From the NCBI GenBank assembly GCA_902776665.1, contig CACYQZ010000022.1:1-38775 (forward strand): 38,775 nucleotides of DNA, given 5' to 3'. Below the pieces are notes generated by a model. It saw only the letters and a program-made list of their open reading frames with translations, made no database searches and was not told the origin of the DNA. Both the position numbers and the translations under genes were made by a program. This DNA comes from an uncultured Prevotellaceae bacterium (GTDB lineage Bacteria > Bacteroidota > Bacteroidia > Bacteroidales > Bacteroidaceae). Below, one piece after another: positions 8,253 through 17,900 of the stretch. The first letter of the stretch is position 1. Each line of letters begins with the position of its first letter.

Positions 8253-9236
8253 ATGCAAAGTCCATTTACTGGAGGGCATGCAACCCTCCGAAACGAGTTA
8301 GCCGAACTGACCTTCCGCAAGGAAAAGTTTCAATACGTGCATCAGTTCTATGAATGTGATGAAACAAAAGAACGTTTCACCACAACGGCACTTGACGAAG
8401 TAAATGTAGGCCAAGTATATAACCAGTACCGGGCCAAGTATGGCATTCCCTTCCCTGACGAAATCAAGCGAATTCGTCAGCGTTATGGACTGCCTGCATC
8501 CAAGATGTCGCAGATTCTTGGATTTGGTGACAACCAATATAGGCTATATGAAAACGGGGATATGCCCAGCGAGGCAAACGGAAAAATTCTGATGTCTATT
8601 CAGAATCCTCACATCTTCGAGAGTTTTGTCATAAATGCCAGAAACCAGTTTGACGAAGAAGAGTTCGTGAAAATTCTGAATAAGGTGCAGGCTGTAAAGA
8701 CGGGCATCGATGAAGCCTTCGCCAAGAAGTACGTTTTCAATGGCTGTCGCAGAGACATTTTCAATGGCTATGCTACTCAGTCCATTAGCAAACTCAAGAA
8801 CATCATCCTGTTCTATATCGAAAGATACAACGGAGTGTTTTTCACCATGATGAACAAACTGCTGTTCTATACCGATTTCTATAGTTATAAGATGACGAGC
8901 AAGGGCATGAGTGGACTTTCCTATAAAGCCATCCAACGTGGACCAGTACCCGTCCGATGGGACAGAATTTACAGTTTCTATGACGACATCCAGCAGGAAA
9001 TCGTACATTTTGATTCAGGTGCCGAGGGAACCAAACTCGTTTCTACTCTCTCTCCTGATCTTGCTGAATTTACGGAAGAAGAACTTGGTATCCTCGAATC
9101 CATCTATCAGCGTTTCAAATCAGACAATTCCACCAAGATTTCTGATATCAGCCACAATGAAGACGCATGGCAGAAGTACGTGGATAGCGGACAGATGATT
9201 AACTTTGATATGGCATATACGCTAAAAGCAATATAA
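8253..9236 (+). CDS. MqsA-like HTH antitoxin fused to a SocA/Panacea (DUF4065) domain
   Basis: The product is 327 residues. The start (MQSPFTGGHATL) resembles the MqsA zinc-ribbon opening, but the expected CxxC cysteines are Ser3 and Thr6, and only Cys35 of the second pair remains, so zinc binding looks lost. An XRE-type HTH follows (about 65-115; LPASKMSQILGFGDNQYRLYE), as in the DNA-binding domain of MqsA. The C-terminal part (about 178-327; KLLFYTDFYSY, GLSYKAIQRGPVPVRWDRIY) is a SocA/DUF4065 domain, known as an antitoxin module for many unrelated toxins. The likely job is to neutralise the upstream MqsR-like protein and repress the operon. No terminator is visible before the next gene. 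Confidence 0.85.
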   Translation: MQSPFTGGHATLRNELAELTFRKEKFQYVHQFYECDETKERFTTTALDEVNVGQVYNQYRAKYGIPFPDEIKRIRQRYGLPASKMSQILGFGDNQYRLYENGDMPSEANGKILMSIQNPHIFESFVINARNQFDEEEFVKILNKVQAVKTGIDEAFAKKYVFNGCRRDIFNGYATQSISKLKNIILFYIERYNGVFFTMMNKLLFYTDFYSYKMTSKGMSGLSYKAIQRGPVPVRWDRIYSFYDDIQQEIVHFDSGAEGTKLVSTLSPDLAEFTEEELGILESIYQRFKSDNSTKISDISHNEDAWQKYVDSGQMINFDMAYTLKAI

Positions 9237-9285
9237 TAGCAAGGAAAAAAGGTGAAGAAATATTGATTTTGAAAAGAGTAATAAT

Positions 9286-10035
9286 ATGAATGGAATATTT
9301 GTTATCGTTAAAGATAAAGATACAGTCGTTGCCCAAATAGACAACTTATGTGAAAAGTATAGTCAGAAGAAAGCAGGATCAGATAAGCAGCAAAGAGCCA
9401 TCCTTAGGAATTATTGCCATGATGTTATATCTTTGTTGAACGATTGTTTTGAAACTAGCCTATTGGGAGCCAAGCGCTGTATTTCTATAGTCTCTGACTT
9501 TTATAAATCAGACGACACAAACATAGATGCGGCCTTTTTGATAATCTATGATATGCTTCTCAATTTAAGAGGAATAACTGTCAATTCCATAGCATTCAAA
9601 GATTTACCCTCATGTAAGGACCTGACAAAATTGTCTCCAGAAGACATTGTTTCACGCGCTAATGATTTGACAAAGAATGACATTGTCAAAGCCACCACTT
9701 GTATAATCCTTCTTGGCAAAACGGTCTGTGATGCAATTAACATAATGGATATAAGAAACTTCTACAAACAAAACCTCGAAGAATTAGAAAAGGAAATAGT
9801 AGAGAAAAACGGAGATGTAAGTTTTATGGAAAAATTTCTCATAAGTAAGTTTAAGGCAGAACTTGGCTATTGCCATATCGCCATGTTCAAAGCGGGTATA
9901 GGAGGACTTAAAGAAATAAAGACATTGGCTGATATGGCTCACAAGGACATTAAGGAGCACAAAGATTTTCTAAATAGCAACATAAGTATGGACAAAGCCA
10001 ATACAACATTAGTTACAGGTACAGTAATAATGTAA
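9286..10035 (+). CDS. Uncharacterised 249-residue island protein
   Basis: I do not recognise this family. The sequence is almost wholly helical in pattern, with no signal peptide or membrane segment and several scattered cysteines. Examples are NYCHDVISLLNDCFETS near residue 45 and an acidic, coiled-coil-prone stretch (LEELEKEIVEKNG) near 165-177. It ends in a Thr/Val tail. It lies 49 bases after the antitoxin gene and 73 bases before the AIPR gene, all on the plus strand, and is AT-rich like the latter. It could be a third gene of the toxin-antitoxin operon or a partner of the AIPR protein; position alone cannot decide. Confidence 0.75.
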   Translation: MNGIFVIVKDKDTVVAQIDNLCEKYSQKKAGSDKQQRAILRNYCHDVISLLNDCFETSLLGAKRCISIVSDFYKSDDTNIDAAFLIIYDMLLNLRGITVNSIAFKDLPSCKDLTKLSPEDIVSRANDLTKNDIVKATTCIILLGKTVCDAINIMDIRNFYKQNLEELEKEIVEKNGDVSFMEKFLISKFKAELGYCHIAMFKAGIGGLKEIKTLADMAHKDIKEHKDFLNSNISMDKANTTLVTGTVIM

Positions 10036-10046
10036 ATAAATAAAAT

Positions 10047-10060
10047 TTACGTATACGTAA
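10047..10060. promoter_or_regulatory. Perfect 14-bp palindrome upstream of the AIPR gene
   Basis: TTACGTATACGTAA reads the same on both strands. It lies 12 bases after the stop of the 249-residue gene and 48 bases before the AIPR start. It may be an operator or protein-binding site; chance occurrence in AT-rich DNA is possible. Confidence 0.4.
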
Positions 10061-10108
10061 TATAAGCGGGATTTATAAATAATTAAATTATATCATATTA
10101 GTAGAATT

Positions 10109-11779
10109 ATGAGCAAAATTCAAGTTAATCAATTAAAAGCAAAACTAGATCAACTCTACAAGGGAAAAATTGATTTAAGTGATGTTACTAATGTGAACGA
10201 CAAAGAAAAATTTTTCCTCTCAAGGGCATATTGTGCATTTGCTTTGCAAGAATGTGCAGAAATAGAGTCAGACATAGCTACAAATTCTATCGTTGACTCG
10301 TTTGGTGATAATGGTATAGATGGAATCTATTATAATGAAGTAACATGTGATTTATGGATTATACAGTCAAAATGGATAAACGCAGGGACAGGCGAACCTG
10401 ATTCAGGCTCTATCGCAAAATTTGTGAATGGTATCAGAGATATCATAGAATTTAAATTTGATCGCTTCAACGATAAAATAAAAGCACTTCAGACACAAAT
10501 TGAGAATGCCATTTCTGATATAAGGACAAAAATTAAAGTTGTCTTAGCATATACTGGTTCAGACCATCTGGCTGATGAAAACTACAGACTTATTAAAGAT
10601 TTGTTAGAAGAAATCAACGACGCTTCTGAGGTGATAAGTTTTGAAAAGTTTACACTTAAGAAGGCAATACAATCTTTGGTTAACCTTTTAGACGGGAAAC
10701 CCATTTGTATAGATCTTGTGATTAAGAATTGGGGAAAAGTTGAAGAGCCGTATAAAGCTTTTATAGGCCTAATAGATGGTCATTCATTGGCCCAATTATG
10801 GATTGATAATCGGAGAAAGTTGTTATCTGAAAATATTAGGGAGTTTATAGGTAACACCCTTGTAAATACGGATATTAAAAAAACAGCACTTGAATCACCA
10901 GAACTATTTTTCTATTATAACAATGGTGTAACAGTATTATGTGATAGTATAAATAAAACTGCCGCAGGAGGATCTGATCACGCAACGGGCATTTTCCATA
11001 TTGAAAACATGAAAATTGTGAATGGTGCTCAAACTGTAGGTAGTCTTGGAGAAGCACTATTAACTAATAGGGAGGCACTAAATAAGGTTTATGTTTTTAT
11101 TAAAGTAATATCATTAGACAATTGCCCTCAGAATTTTGGTGAAGAGGTAACAAAAAAGACAAATACTCAAAATAAAATAGAGAAAAGAGATTTCGTTTCT
11201 TTGGATGTTCAGCATCAAAGACTACAAACGGAACTAGCTCTACAAAATATAACATATTATATTCGTAGGACAAATACCCTATCAGATTCTGATTCATCAT
11301 GCGATGTAGAGGATGTTATAACTGCGGTTGGGTGTTCTTTAAATGATGTGGATATCGCTATATATGCTAAACGAGAAGTTGGCAAGTTGTGGGAGAAAAT
11401 GGATGCTGCCCCATATATTAATATTATCAACGGACAACTATCAGGAATAAGAGCTTGGAGATGCGTACAGGTTATGCGTCGACTTGAATCTTATATAAAA
11501 GAAAAAGAAAGAACCACAACAGGAAGGCGGAAATCATGTTACATACATTCAAACCGCTTTGTACTTCATATGGTGCTTAATAATATTGAAGCACGCGCCA
11601 TTAATGATCCTTCATATAACTTTGAGGATTACTGCAAGAGCCTTGATTCTATTTTTGACAGATATGAAGATAATGTATTCCAAATTGTGGAGAGAGATTA
11701 TGAAAGTTCTTTAATGCATCAAATCTTTAGAAACTTTACAAAAACTCGTGATATAAAAGAAAAAATGACCATACGATAA
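10109..11779 (+). CDS. AIPR-family abortive infection protein with N-terminal Mrr-like nuclease motif
   Basis: The 556-residue product has the two hallmark stretches of the AIPR family (abortive infection phage resistance, often found in restriction-modification loci): FFYYNNGVTVL at 267-277 and IVNGAQTVGSL at 303-313. Before that, residues 61-90 read as a PD-(D/E)xK core of the Mrr kind: DSFGDNGIDGI with Asp71, then an aromatic strand ending QSKW with Gln86 and Lys88. A DNA-cleaving or DNA-binding N-terminus is therefore likely. The family role in phage defence is known mainly from context. The gene is very AT-rich (15 of 60 G+C at 10861-10920), ends in a two-way terminator and converges on the methylase gene. 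Confidence 0.85.
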   Translation: MSKIQVNQLKAKLDQLYKGKIDLSDVTNVNDKEKFFLSRAYCAFALQECAEIESDIATNSIVDSFGDNGIDGIYYNEVTCDLWIIQSKWINAGTGEPDSGSIAKFVNGIRDIIEFKFDRFNDKIKALQTQIENAISDIRTKIKVVLAYTGSDHLADENYRLIKDLLEEINDASEVISFEKFTLKKAIQSLVNLLDGKPICIDLVIKNWGKVEEPYKAFIGLIDGHSLAQLWIDNRRKLLSENIREFIGNTLVNTDIKKTALESPELFFYYNNGVTVLCDSINKTAAGGSDHATGIFHIENMKIVNGAQTVGSLGEALLTNREALNKVYVFIKVISLDNCPQNFGEEVTKKTNTQNKIEKRDFVSLDVQHQRLQTELALQNITYYIRRTNTLSDSDSSCDVEDVITAVGCSLNDVDIAIYAKREVGKLWEKMDAAPYINIINGQLSGIRAWRCVQVMRRLESYIKEKERTTTGRRKSCYIHSNRFVLHMVLNNIEARAINDPSYNFEDYCKSLDSIFDRYEDNVFQIVERDYESSLMHQIFRNFTKTRDIKEKMTIR

Positions 11780-11796
11780 CCTATTGGAGGATAAAA

Positions 11797-11834
11797 AGTA
11801 AGGGTGCTTCTTTATGAAGTGCCCTTACTCTTTT
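11797..11834. terminator. Bidirectional terminator between AIPR gene and methylase gene
   Basis: A 14-bp stem with two G-T pairs (11797-11810 with 11816-11829; core AGTAAGGG/CCCTTACT) and a 5-base loop. It is followed by TTTT on the plus strand and TTTTT on the minus strand. The flanking genes converge on it. Confidence 0.9.
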
Positions 11835-11856
11835 ATACTAGTATTTCTTTTTTGAA

Positions 11857-14800
11857 CTATCTATTATTCTCGACAATTTTTATTTCTTCTTCTGTTAGGC
11901 CATAGAGTTGATAGACGAGACGGTCAATTTCTGATTCTAAGGCTGAAGTGTCGGCAGAGGGATTAGTGGCTTTGATTGATAAAACAGCATCTACTCTATT
12001 AATAATGGACTCTTGTTCATATTGGACACATTTCTTAACAGGTAGTTCATAATAATGATAAATTTTTGCTTTTGTAAATGCGCCTTTTGTTTTCTCAAAC
12101 GTAAGTTTATACATCAGATATTGAAATAATTTAGAGTTGAGCAATCCTAAGATATATTTCAATGAATATTCTTTGTTTATAAGTATTGCATTATACAACG
12201 ATGACATAATATAGAAATTACTTTCATCGTAGGTGGCGGTGATTTCTGCTCCAGCCTCTCTTATCAATATTTTGGGCTGTTCAAAGATTTCTCTACTTCT
12301 AGGACAAGCAAGATGCCTTCCATAATATAGATAAAGATGGGGATCCCGAATCGTATATTTCTTAATATCCTTACCTCTTAAAATTGGGCGATAGTTACTA
12401 TTCATCCTATATTCAGAAATATATAGAGCATCATTTCCTGACTTTATTGCTTGACGAATGTCAATAATATCTGCAAGTCTAATGCTTTGAATCCGTAATT
12501 TATTCATTAAGTCGCTTGCCCCGTATGTACGAATAGAGTATGTACATTGTGGCAGAGTCTCGAAATAAGAAGAAGGTATAAGCACATTTATATTTCCAAG
12601 GTTTTCAGATGTACTTACACGAATGTTATATTCAGACGAAGGTTTCTTGCAAAAGGCAAAAATCATAGAATGAACTACAGCAGTGTCAAATACCTTATCA
12701 GAAAGGTCGTTTATCTCGTAGACCTTATAGTACAAAAGTTTTCTACGGACTTCTTCTTCGAAATAGTTATCTAATAATGTGTTGGGGATAATAAAATAAC
12801 AGAATCCCCCATCTGATAAAATGTTCAATGATTGAAGTGTAAAAAGTGAGTAGGAATCTATCTTAAATTGTGTCTCAGGATATAGATTCCGATATATTTT
12901 TTTCTCATTAGTTGACAATTTTGCTCCATACGGTGGATTTCCAATCACAACATCAAATCCTCCTTGTGAGAATACATCGTAAAACCAGGTATGCCAAAGC
13001 ATGAATTGGTTGTTACCTGAGAGGTCGAGGTCACCAAAGTCAACGTTGATGCTTTGTTCTTTGAGTTGCTGCTTTACATTATTGATAATGTCCTGCTTCA
13101 GGATTGCTTTGCGCTTGTGGTCTGTGCAGTTATAGTATTCGTCAAGTTTCTTGCGCAGGTCAAGTCGCAGCACATCAAGCATATCATCAAACATGGTGGT
13201 TTGATAAGTTCCGACCTTGTCTTGCTTCAACTCTGTAATATTAGACAAATCAACACCTTTGTACTGCTCCAACAGCGAGTTGCCCTGCATAATCTTGAAG
13301 TCGAGGTTGGGCAAGGCCTGTGGTGTTTCTTCATCAACAATGAGCGACAGCCAGAAGCGGAGACGGGCGATGTCAACGGCACCACGCTCGATATCTACAC
13401 CATAGATATTTTGCTGGATGATGTGCTTCTTGATTTCAGCAGCTTTGCTTTGTGTAATTCCTTCAAGGGCTGTGCGACATTGGAATAGTTCTTTGAGCAA
13501 GCCCATAGGGAATGCTCCTGAGCCAATGGCTGGGTCGCAGATTTTGACGTTCTTAAGAGCCTCATCCACCTGCTGATGGAATTTGTCGTTAGTGCCAAGA
13601 GTATTTATATCGTGCGAGGTTACGAACTGACGGATGGCTTCTTTGGTAGCCTCGTCTTCAATATCTGTCTGGAGATAAGCAATGAGGCTTTCGCGGCACA
13701 TATAACTGACGATTTCCTTTGGTGTGTAGAATGCACCCTTATCTTTGTTGTCTTCCAGCAGGTTTTCGAAGATGCGACCTAACATCTCTGGATCAACGCC
13801 TACCTCTGCATCGTCAGGATCATTCTCATCGATGGTGAAGTTGTAGGAGGCAAAGAAGTCGAGCAGACTCTGCATGTATTTGGCTGGTAGAGGAAATTCT
13901 GTCTCGTCCGTGGCATCACGCTCGAACAAACCGCCGTTGAGATAAGGGATTTTCAGAGGTGAGTGGTGAGAGGTAAGAGGTGAGAGATTACCTTCACGCT
14001 CAGTATTCAAGTCGTTGAAAAGGACTTCAAGGACATTATCTACGAAGTGGTCTTTATCTTCACATTCAGCGAAAAGATTCTGGATAAACTCCGCATCACC
14101 TGCTCCCCATTCTGCACCAGCAGGCACACCCAGCCAGCCTTTCTTCTGTAGGAACTGGAGGAAAACCAAACGGCCCATCAGTTTCTTCACATAGTCGCGG
14201 ACTGCTTTTTCAGGGTTAGGGAAGTGGGCAAACTCCTGCATGATTTCCTTGCAGGGATCGTTTTTGATTTGTTCTTCCCACTTGTTGGCCACCTTCACCA
14301 TCCGCTTACCTGTGATATACTGGATAATGTCCTCGTACTGCTTCTTGTAGCCATCGAAGAACATATCGCTGACGGCATCTACAGAGAAGGCTTTGGTCAG
14401 ATCCTTCAACGTAAGACTACTGTCGCGCAGTTTCTCAAACTGCTGAATGGCAGTACGACTACGATGACCTTCACCCAGCAGATAAGTAAAGCGTTTGGCA
14501 TCTGTCGATTCTTTCTGATAACTGCCATCATCGGCAAACGTCCAGGCTTCACTAACGTATGAGAACCGGAGTACACTCTCGTTCTTGCGATAGCAGAACA
14601 TGAAGGCTCCGGCATTGCCGTTGTTTCGCCAGTCAGTCAGCAGCATATCGCGGATGCCTCTGCGGTTACGTTCTATATCAACGCTATCAGAGAGTTCAAC
14701 TTCGTAGATGCTGATGGTCTGGTTGTCGCTCAATGTGATAGTACCCAGCCAAAGTGCCTGTTTGGCAAACTGACTACTGGTTGGAATTGTTGATGGCGTA

Positions 14801-14895
14801 TTCCAGAATTTTATCTTATTGCCAAAAATGTCGTGTAACAGCAACTGCCAGTTTTGGCGGTTATATCTCGATTCAATGACTTCTTTGTAGTTCAT
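11857..14895 (-). CDS. Eco57I-type adenine DNA methyltransferase (restriction-modification methylase)
   Basis: The 1012-residue product has an N-terminal region of uncertain function (1-370), a gamma-class N6-adenine methylase core with the S-adenosylmethionine motif DPAIGSGAF (Asp454) and catalytic NPPY (Asn653-Tyr656), and a TaqI-like target recognition region (about 700-980). Such enzymes protect host DNA by methylating a specific site, and some also cut. I see no clear PD-(D/E)xK motif at the N-terminus. It starts 5 bases after the helicase stop, so the two are one operon. Two oddities: a heptamer array lies inside the coding sequence at 13954-13988, and composition falls sharply after the NPPY motif (33 of 60 G+C at 13261-13320, 21 of 60 at 12541-12600). 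Confidence 0.9.
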   Translation of the reverse strand: MNYKEVIESRYNRQNWQLLLHDIFGNKIKFWNTPSTIPTSSQFAKQALWLGTITLSDNQTISIYEVELSDSVDIERNRRGIRDMLLTDWRNNGNAGAFMFCYRKNESVLRFSYVSEAWTFADDGSYQKESTDAKRFTYLLGEGHRSRTAIQQFEKLRDSSLTLKDLTKAFSVDAVSDMFFDGYKKQYEDIIQYITGKRMVKVANKWEEQIKNDPCKEIMQEFAHFPNPEKAVRDYVKKLMGRLVFLQFLQKKGWLGVPAGAEWGAGDAEFIQNLFAECEDKDHFVDNVLEVLFNDLNTEREGNLSPLTSHHSPLKIPYLNGGLFERDATDETEFPLPAKYMQSLLDFFASYNFTIDENDPDDAEVGVDPEMLGRIFENLLEDNKDKGAFYTPKEIVSYMCRESLIAYLQTDIEDEATKEAIRQFVTSHDINTLGTNDKFHQQVDEALKNVKICDPAIGSGAFPMGLLKELFQCRTALEGITQSKAAEIKKHIIQQNIYGVDIERGAVDIARLRFWLSLIVDEETPQALPNLDFKIMQGNSLLEQYKGVDLSNITELKQDKVGTYQTTMFDDMLDVLRLDLRKKLDEYYNCTDHKRKAILKQDIINNVKQQLKEQSINVDFGDLDLSGNNQFMLWHTWFYDVFSQGGFDVVIGNPPYGAKLSTNEKKIYRNLYPETQFKIDSYSLFTLQSLNILSDGGFCYFIIPNTLLDNYFEEEVRRKLLYYKVYEINDLSDKVFDTAVVHSMIFAFCKKPSSEYNIRVSTSENLGNINVLIPSSYFETLPQCTYSIRTYGASDLMNKLRIQSIRLADIIDIRQAIKSGNDALYISEYRMNSNYRPILRGKDIKKYTIRDPHLYLYYGRHLACPRSREIFEQPKILIREAGAEITATYDESNFYIMSSLYNAILINKEYSLKYILGLLNSKLFQYLMYKLTFEKTKGAFTKAKIYHYYELPVKKCVQYEQESIINRVDAVLSIKATNPSADTSALESEIDRLVYQLYGLTEEEIKIVENNR
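13954..13988. repeat. Heptamer tandem array inside the methylase coding sequence
   Basis: Five consecutive 7-base units on the plus strand: CAGAGGT, GAGTGGT, GAGAGGT, AAGAGGT, GAGAGAT. It is read on the minus strand as a low-complexity loop (about residues 303-314, LSPLTSHHSPLK). It has the same period as the gene-end arrays elsewhere in the window, but here it is translated. Confidence 0.8.
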
Positions 14896-14900
14896 AAGGC

Positions 14901-17900
14901 TTAGTTATTTTGAAATGATTCTGACAATATGATGACAGCAGCCGATTCCTCTTCTGCATGCTGACTCTCTCGATAATAGGTGTTGTATTTGTTGGCCATT
15001 TCGAGCACCTGCTTTAACGCATCTTCAAAGGTCAGTTTCGCCTTACTGCCACCCTGGCGCTGCAAGTCCTTCTGGATACGTTGCAGACGCTTAGCGATAT
15101 AGGTGATTGTGCCTCGCTCTGCCAACTCTTTCAGTTGGATAATCTTCAGTCGGGTATCGCCATCATCTATATGGGGCAACATGCTGTTAAGCAGGCTGAC
15201 AGCCGTCGTAACCTGAGCACCAAGATTGCTACGCTGGTTCTGGTTCGATTCTTCCTCGTGCAGTTCCTGCTCCTTGGTTTTATTGAATTCTTTTAGGGCT
15301 TTGTCAACATGCTCATGATGCTGGTCTAATCGAGGCACGGCTTTTTCTTCCGGCTTGGCCTTGAAATAGTTCAGCGCATCGAGCACAGAGAGTTCGCGTG
15401 TCTGCTGGTCGTTCACCAGATAGAACAGTTTGCGGAAGTTGGTCTTGAGAAATACCAATGAGTCACCCGATAAAGTAACCCCTTCCAACTCGCGAGGTTC
15501 ACGGCCTGTACGGCTTCTTAGTGACAGCCTTTCAATACGTTTATACTCCTTGCGGTTCTGCTGATAGAGTGCTCGCAATTCTTCATAGAAAGGCAGTTCC
15601 AAGTTGCGGTCTTCCTGTTCGCGCTTGATGCTTTCCTTGAAGAGCTTGTCAAGGTCGCGATCAATAATCTCTTCAGTAGAATATATCTGATTGTCCTCGC
15701 CAAACGTCGTATGGAAGGTCTGAATCTTACTCAATGCAATCTGATTGAGTTTGATTTCCTTGTTACCTTGACGCGACGGATAGAACACGTAGTTGTAGAT
15801 GATGCCCGCCGTTGAACCAATGCGATTCACGCGACCTATGCGTTGCATCAGCCTTGTAGAGTTCCAAGGCGTGTCGTAATTGATGATGATATTGGAGCGG
15901 TGCAAGTTCACACCCTCCGCCAACACGTCGGTGGTGAGAATGATGTTGTAGTCGTTTTTCTTCTCTTTCCAGTTGGCATCGAAGTTGTTGCGGATGGTCT
16001 TGAACAACTGGCTACGATTGTGGGAAGAAATAACCAAAACATCTGTGCGATTGATGCGACGCTGCAAATATTCCACCGTATCTACCGACTCAGAAAACAC
16101 CACTACTTTCCCTTCTGGGTTACGGTCTTTTTTGAACAATTCATGTTTCAACAGGTCTTCGAACTTGGCAAACTTCGAATCGTCATCGTCGTCGATGTAT
16201 TCCCACTCCAACCACATTTCGTCGAGCAGTTTTTGGTCTTGGCGTAACATCTCAATGTATTCTGGATTGAAATCATCACGCTTGAAAACTGCATTTTTCG
16301 GATTTACCTCGGCTTTCTCATTCAGTTTTTCTTCAATCTCATCATCCGTATAGCCTTGCGCATAGAGCAAGTTAATGTCCATGTCGGGAGCAATGAAAAT
16401 TTTGTCGTTCTCCCACATGGTAATCATGTTTTCGTTGGCTTGACGGAAATTATCTACGGAAATCTTGAAAGCATAAAAACTGCTTTCCAGACGCTTTACG
16501 AGTCCGTTTTTACGGATTCCGGCCAAACTGCGGCTGATAAGTTCTGCATTGTCGTAAAGACCATTTGAAGCCTCTGGTTTCAGATAGGCAATGGCCTGAT
16601 AGCGTGCGTAGGTAAGTTTCTTGTCAAGCACATGTATTGCCTTTTCAAACAGATTGGCTAAGTGGTCGTTAAGCTCGTATTCTTTCTTAATGGGCTTATC
16701 AACTTTTGGAAATCCTGTCTTATCCTTATGGTAGCGAGCGATGTTTTCAATGTCAGTTCTTGTCCTGCGAACAGTCAGCGGTTTGATAACCCTGTCGCGC
16801 ACCTTCTCGGCCAACTTTTTAAACTCTTTCAGGTCGAAGTTTTCCTGTTTGCGGAATTTACGGAACTCCACGACCAACGGCGAGAAAAACGATGTCAGAT
16901 TGGGCACACCGTCGATGGTACAATGGCGTGGGTCTTGAAACATCAAAATCTGATAATAAATGTCAGCTGGCGTGTTGTTCATTGGTGTTGCTGAAATCAG
17001 CATCACCTTTTTCTTGTAGCCGGGGATATAGCCTGTTTCCAATCGCGGCATCTTGCAGATTTCCTGTAATTGATTGAATGCCCCCGTCGTGTGGTTGCGG
17101 AATTTGTGAGCCTCGTCCACCAAAACAAGGTCGTATTCGTCGGCATTCCAATAATCATAATTGTCTTCATCGAGCACTTTTCCCAGACTGCCATTGCTTA
17201 CAAAACGAGTATATTTGTCGATGGCAAAATCTTTGAAAGTGGTTTTCCAGTTCTGTTCTACAGCGGGCGGATAAACCACCAAAATTTTTGTATGCTCCGG
17301 TCCGTTTTCTATCAGGAACTTTTTGGCAATCATCGTGGCAATGACCGTTTTTCCCAGACCCACCACATCGGCAAGGAAAAATCCGTCGTAACGAATCAAT
17401 TTTTGATAGCCCTCTATCACAGCATCAGCCTGATAGTCATATTTGCTATAACCGTCTGGCATATCGAAAGGGTCGGCTTGGTCGATGGCAAGAACGCGGT
17501 CGCTAAAGTATTCCATTAGCATTTTGATGTAGAGTTCGTAGGGTGTGACATCACCTTTCAAATAGGTTTTGTCGAGCGTTGCCTGATAGTCATCAGCGTT
17601 GATGGGAACATTCTTGGCCTCTTCCCAAAGCTGTTCAAATTCGTGCTTGGCAAAAGCCACATCGTCGTATTGCGTCAGTTTTACATTGAACTCATATTGT
17701 TTGTCATCGCCAATGCCCAAGCCGTTTCCGCTTAAATTGCTGCTGCCAGTAATCGCTGCTCCGAAACAATGTTGATTATAATTGTCGGGATAAAGAATGT
17801 AGATTTTGGCGTGAATCTTTTTAGAGGGATGGGCCCGAAGTTCAAGTTTTCCGTCCATCAAGTCTTTCACCATCTGAAGCATTCCGTTTTCCACTTGTTG

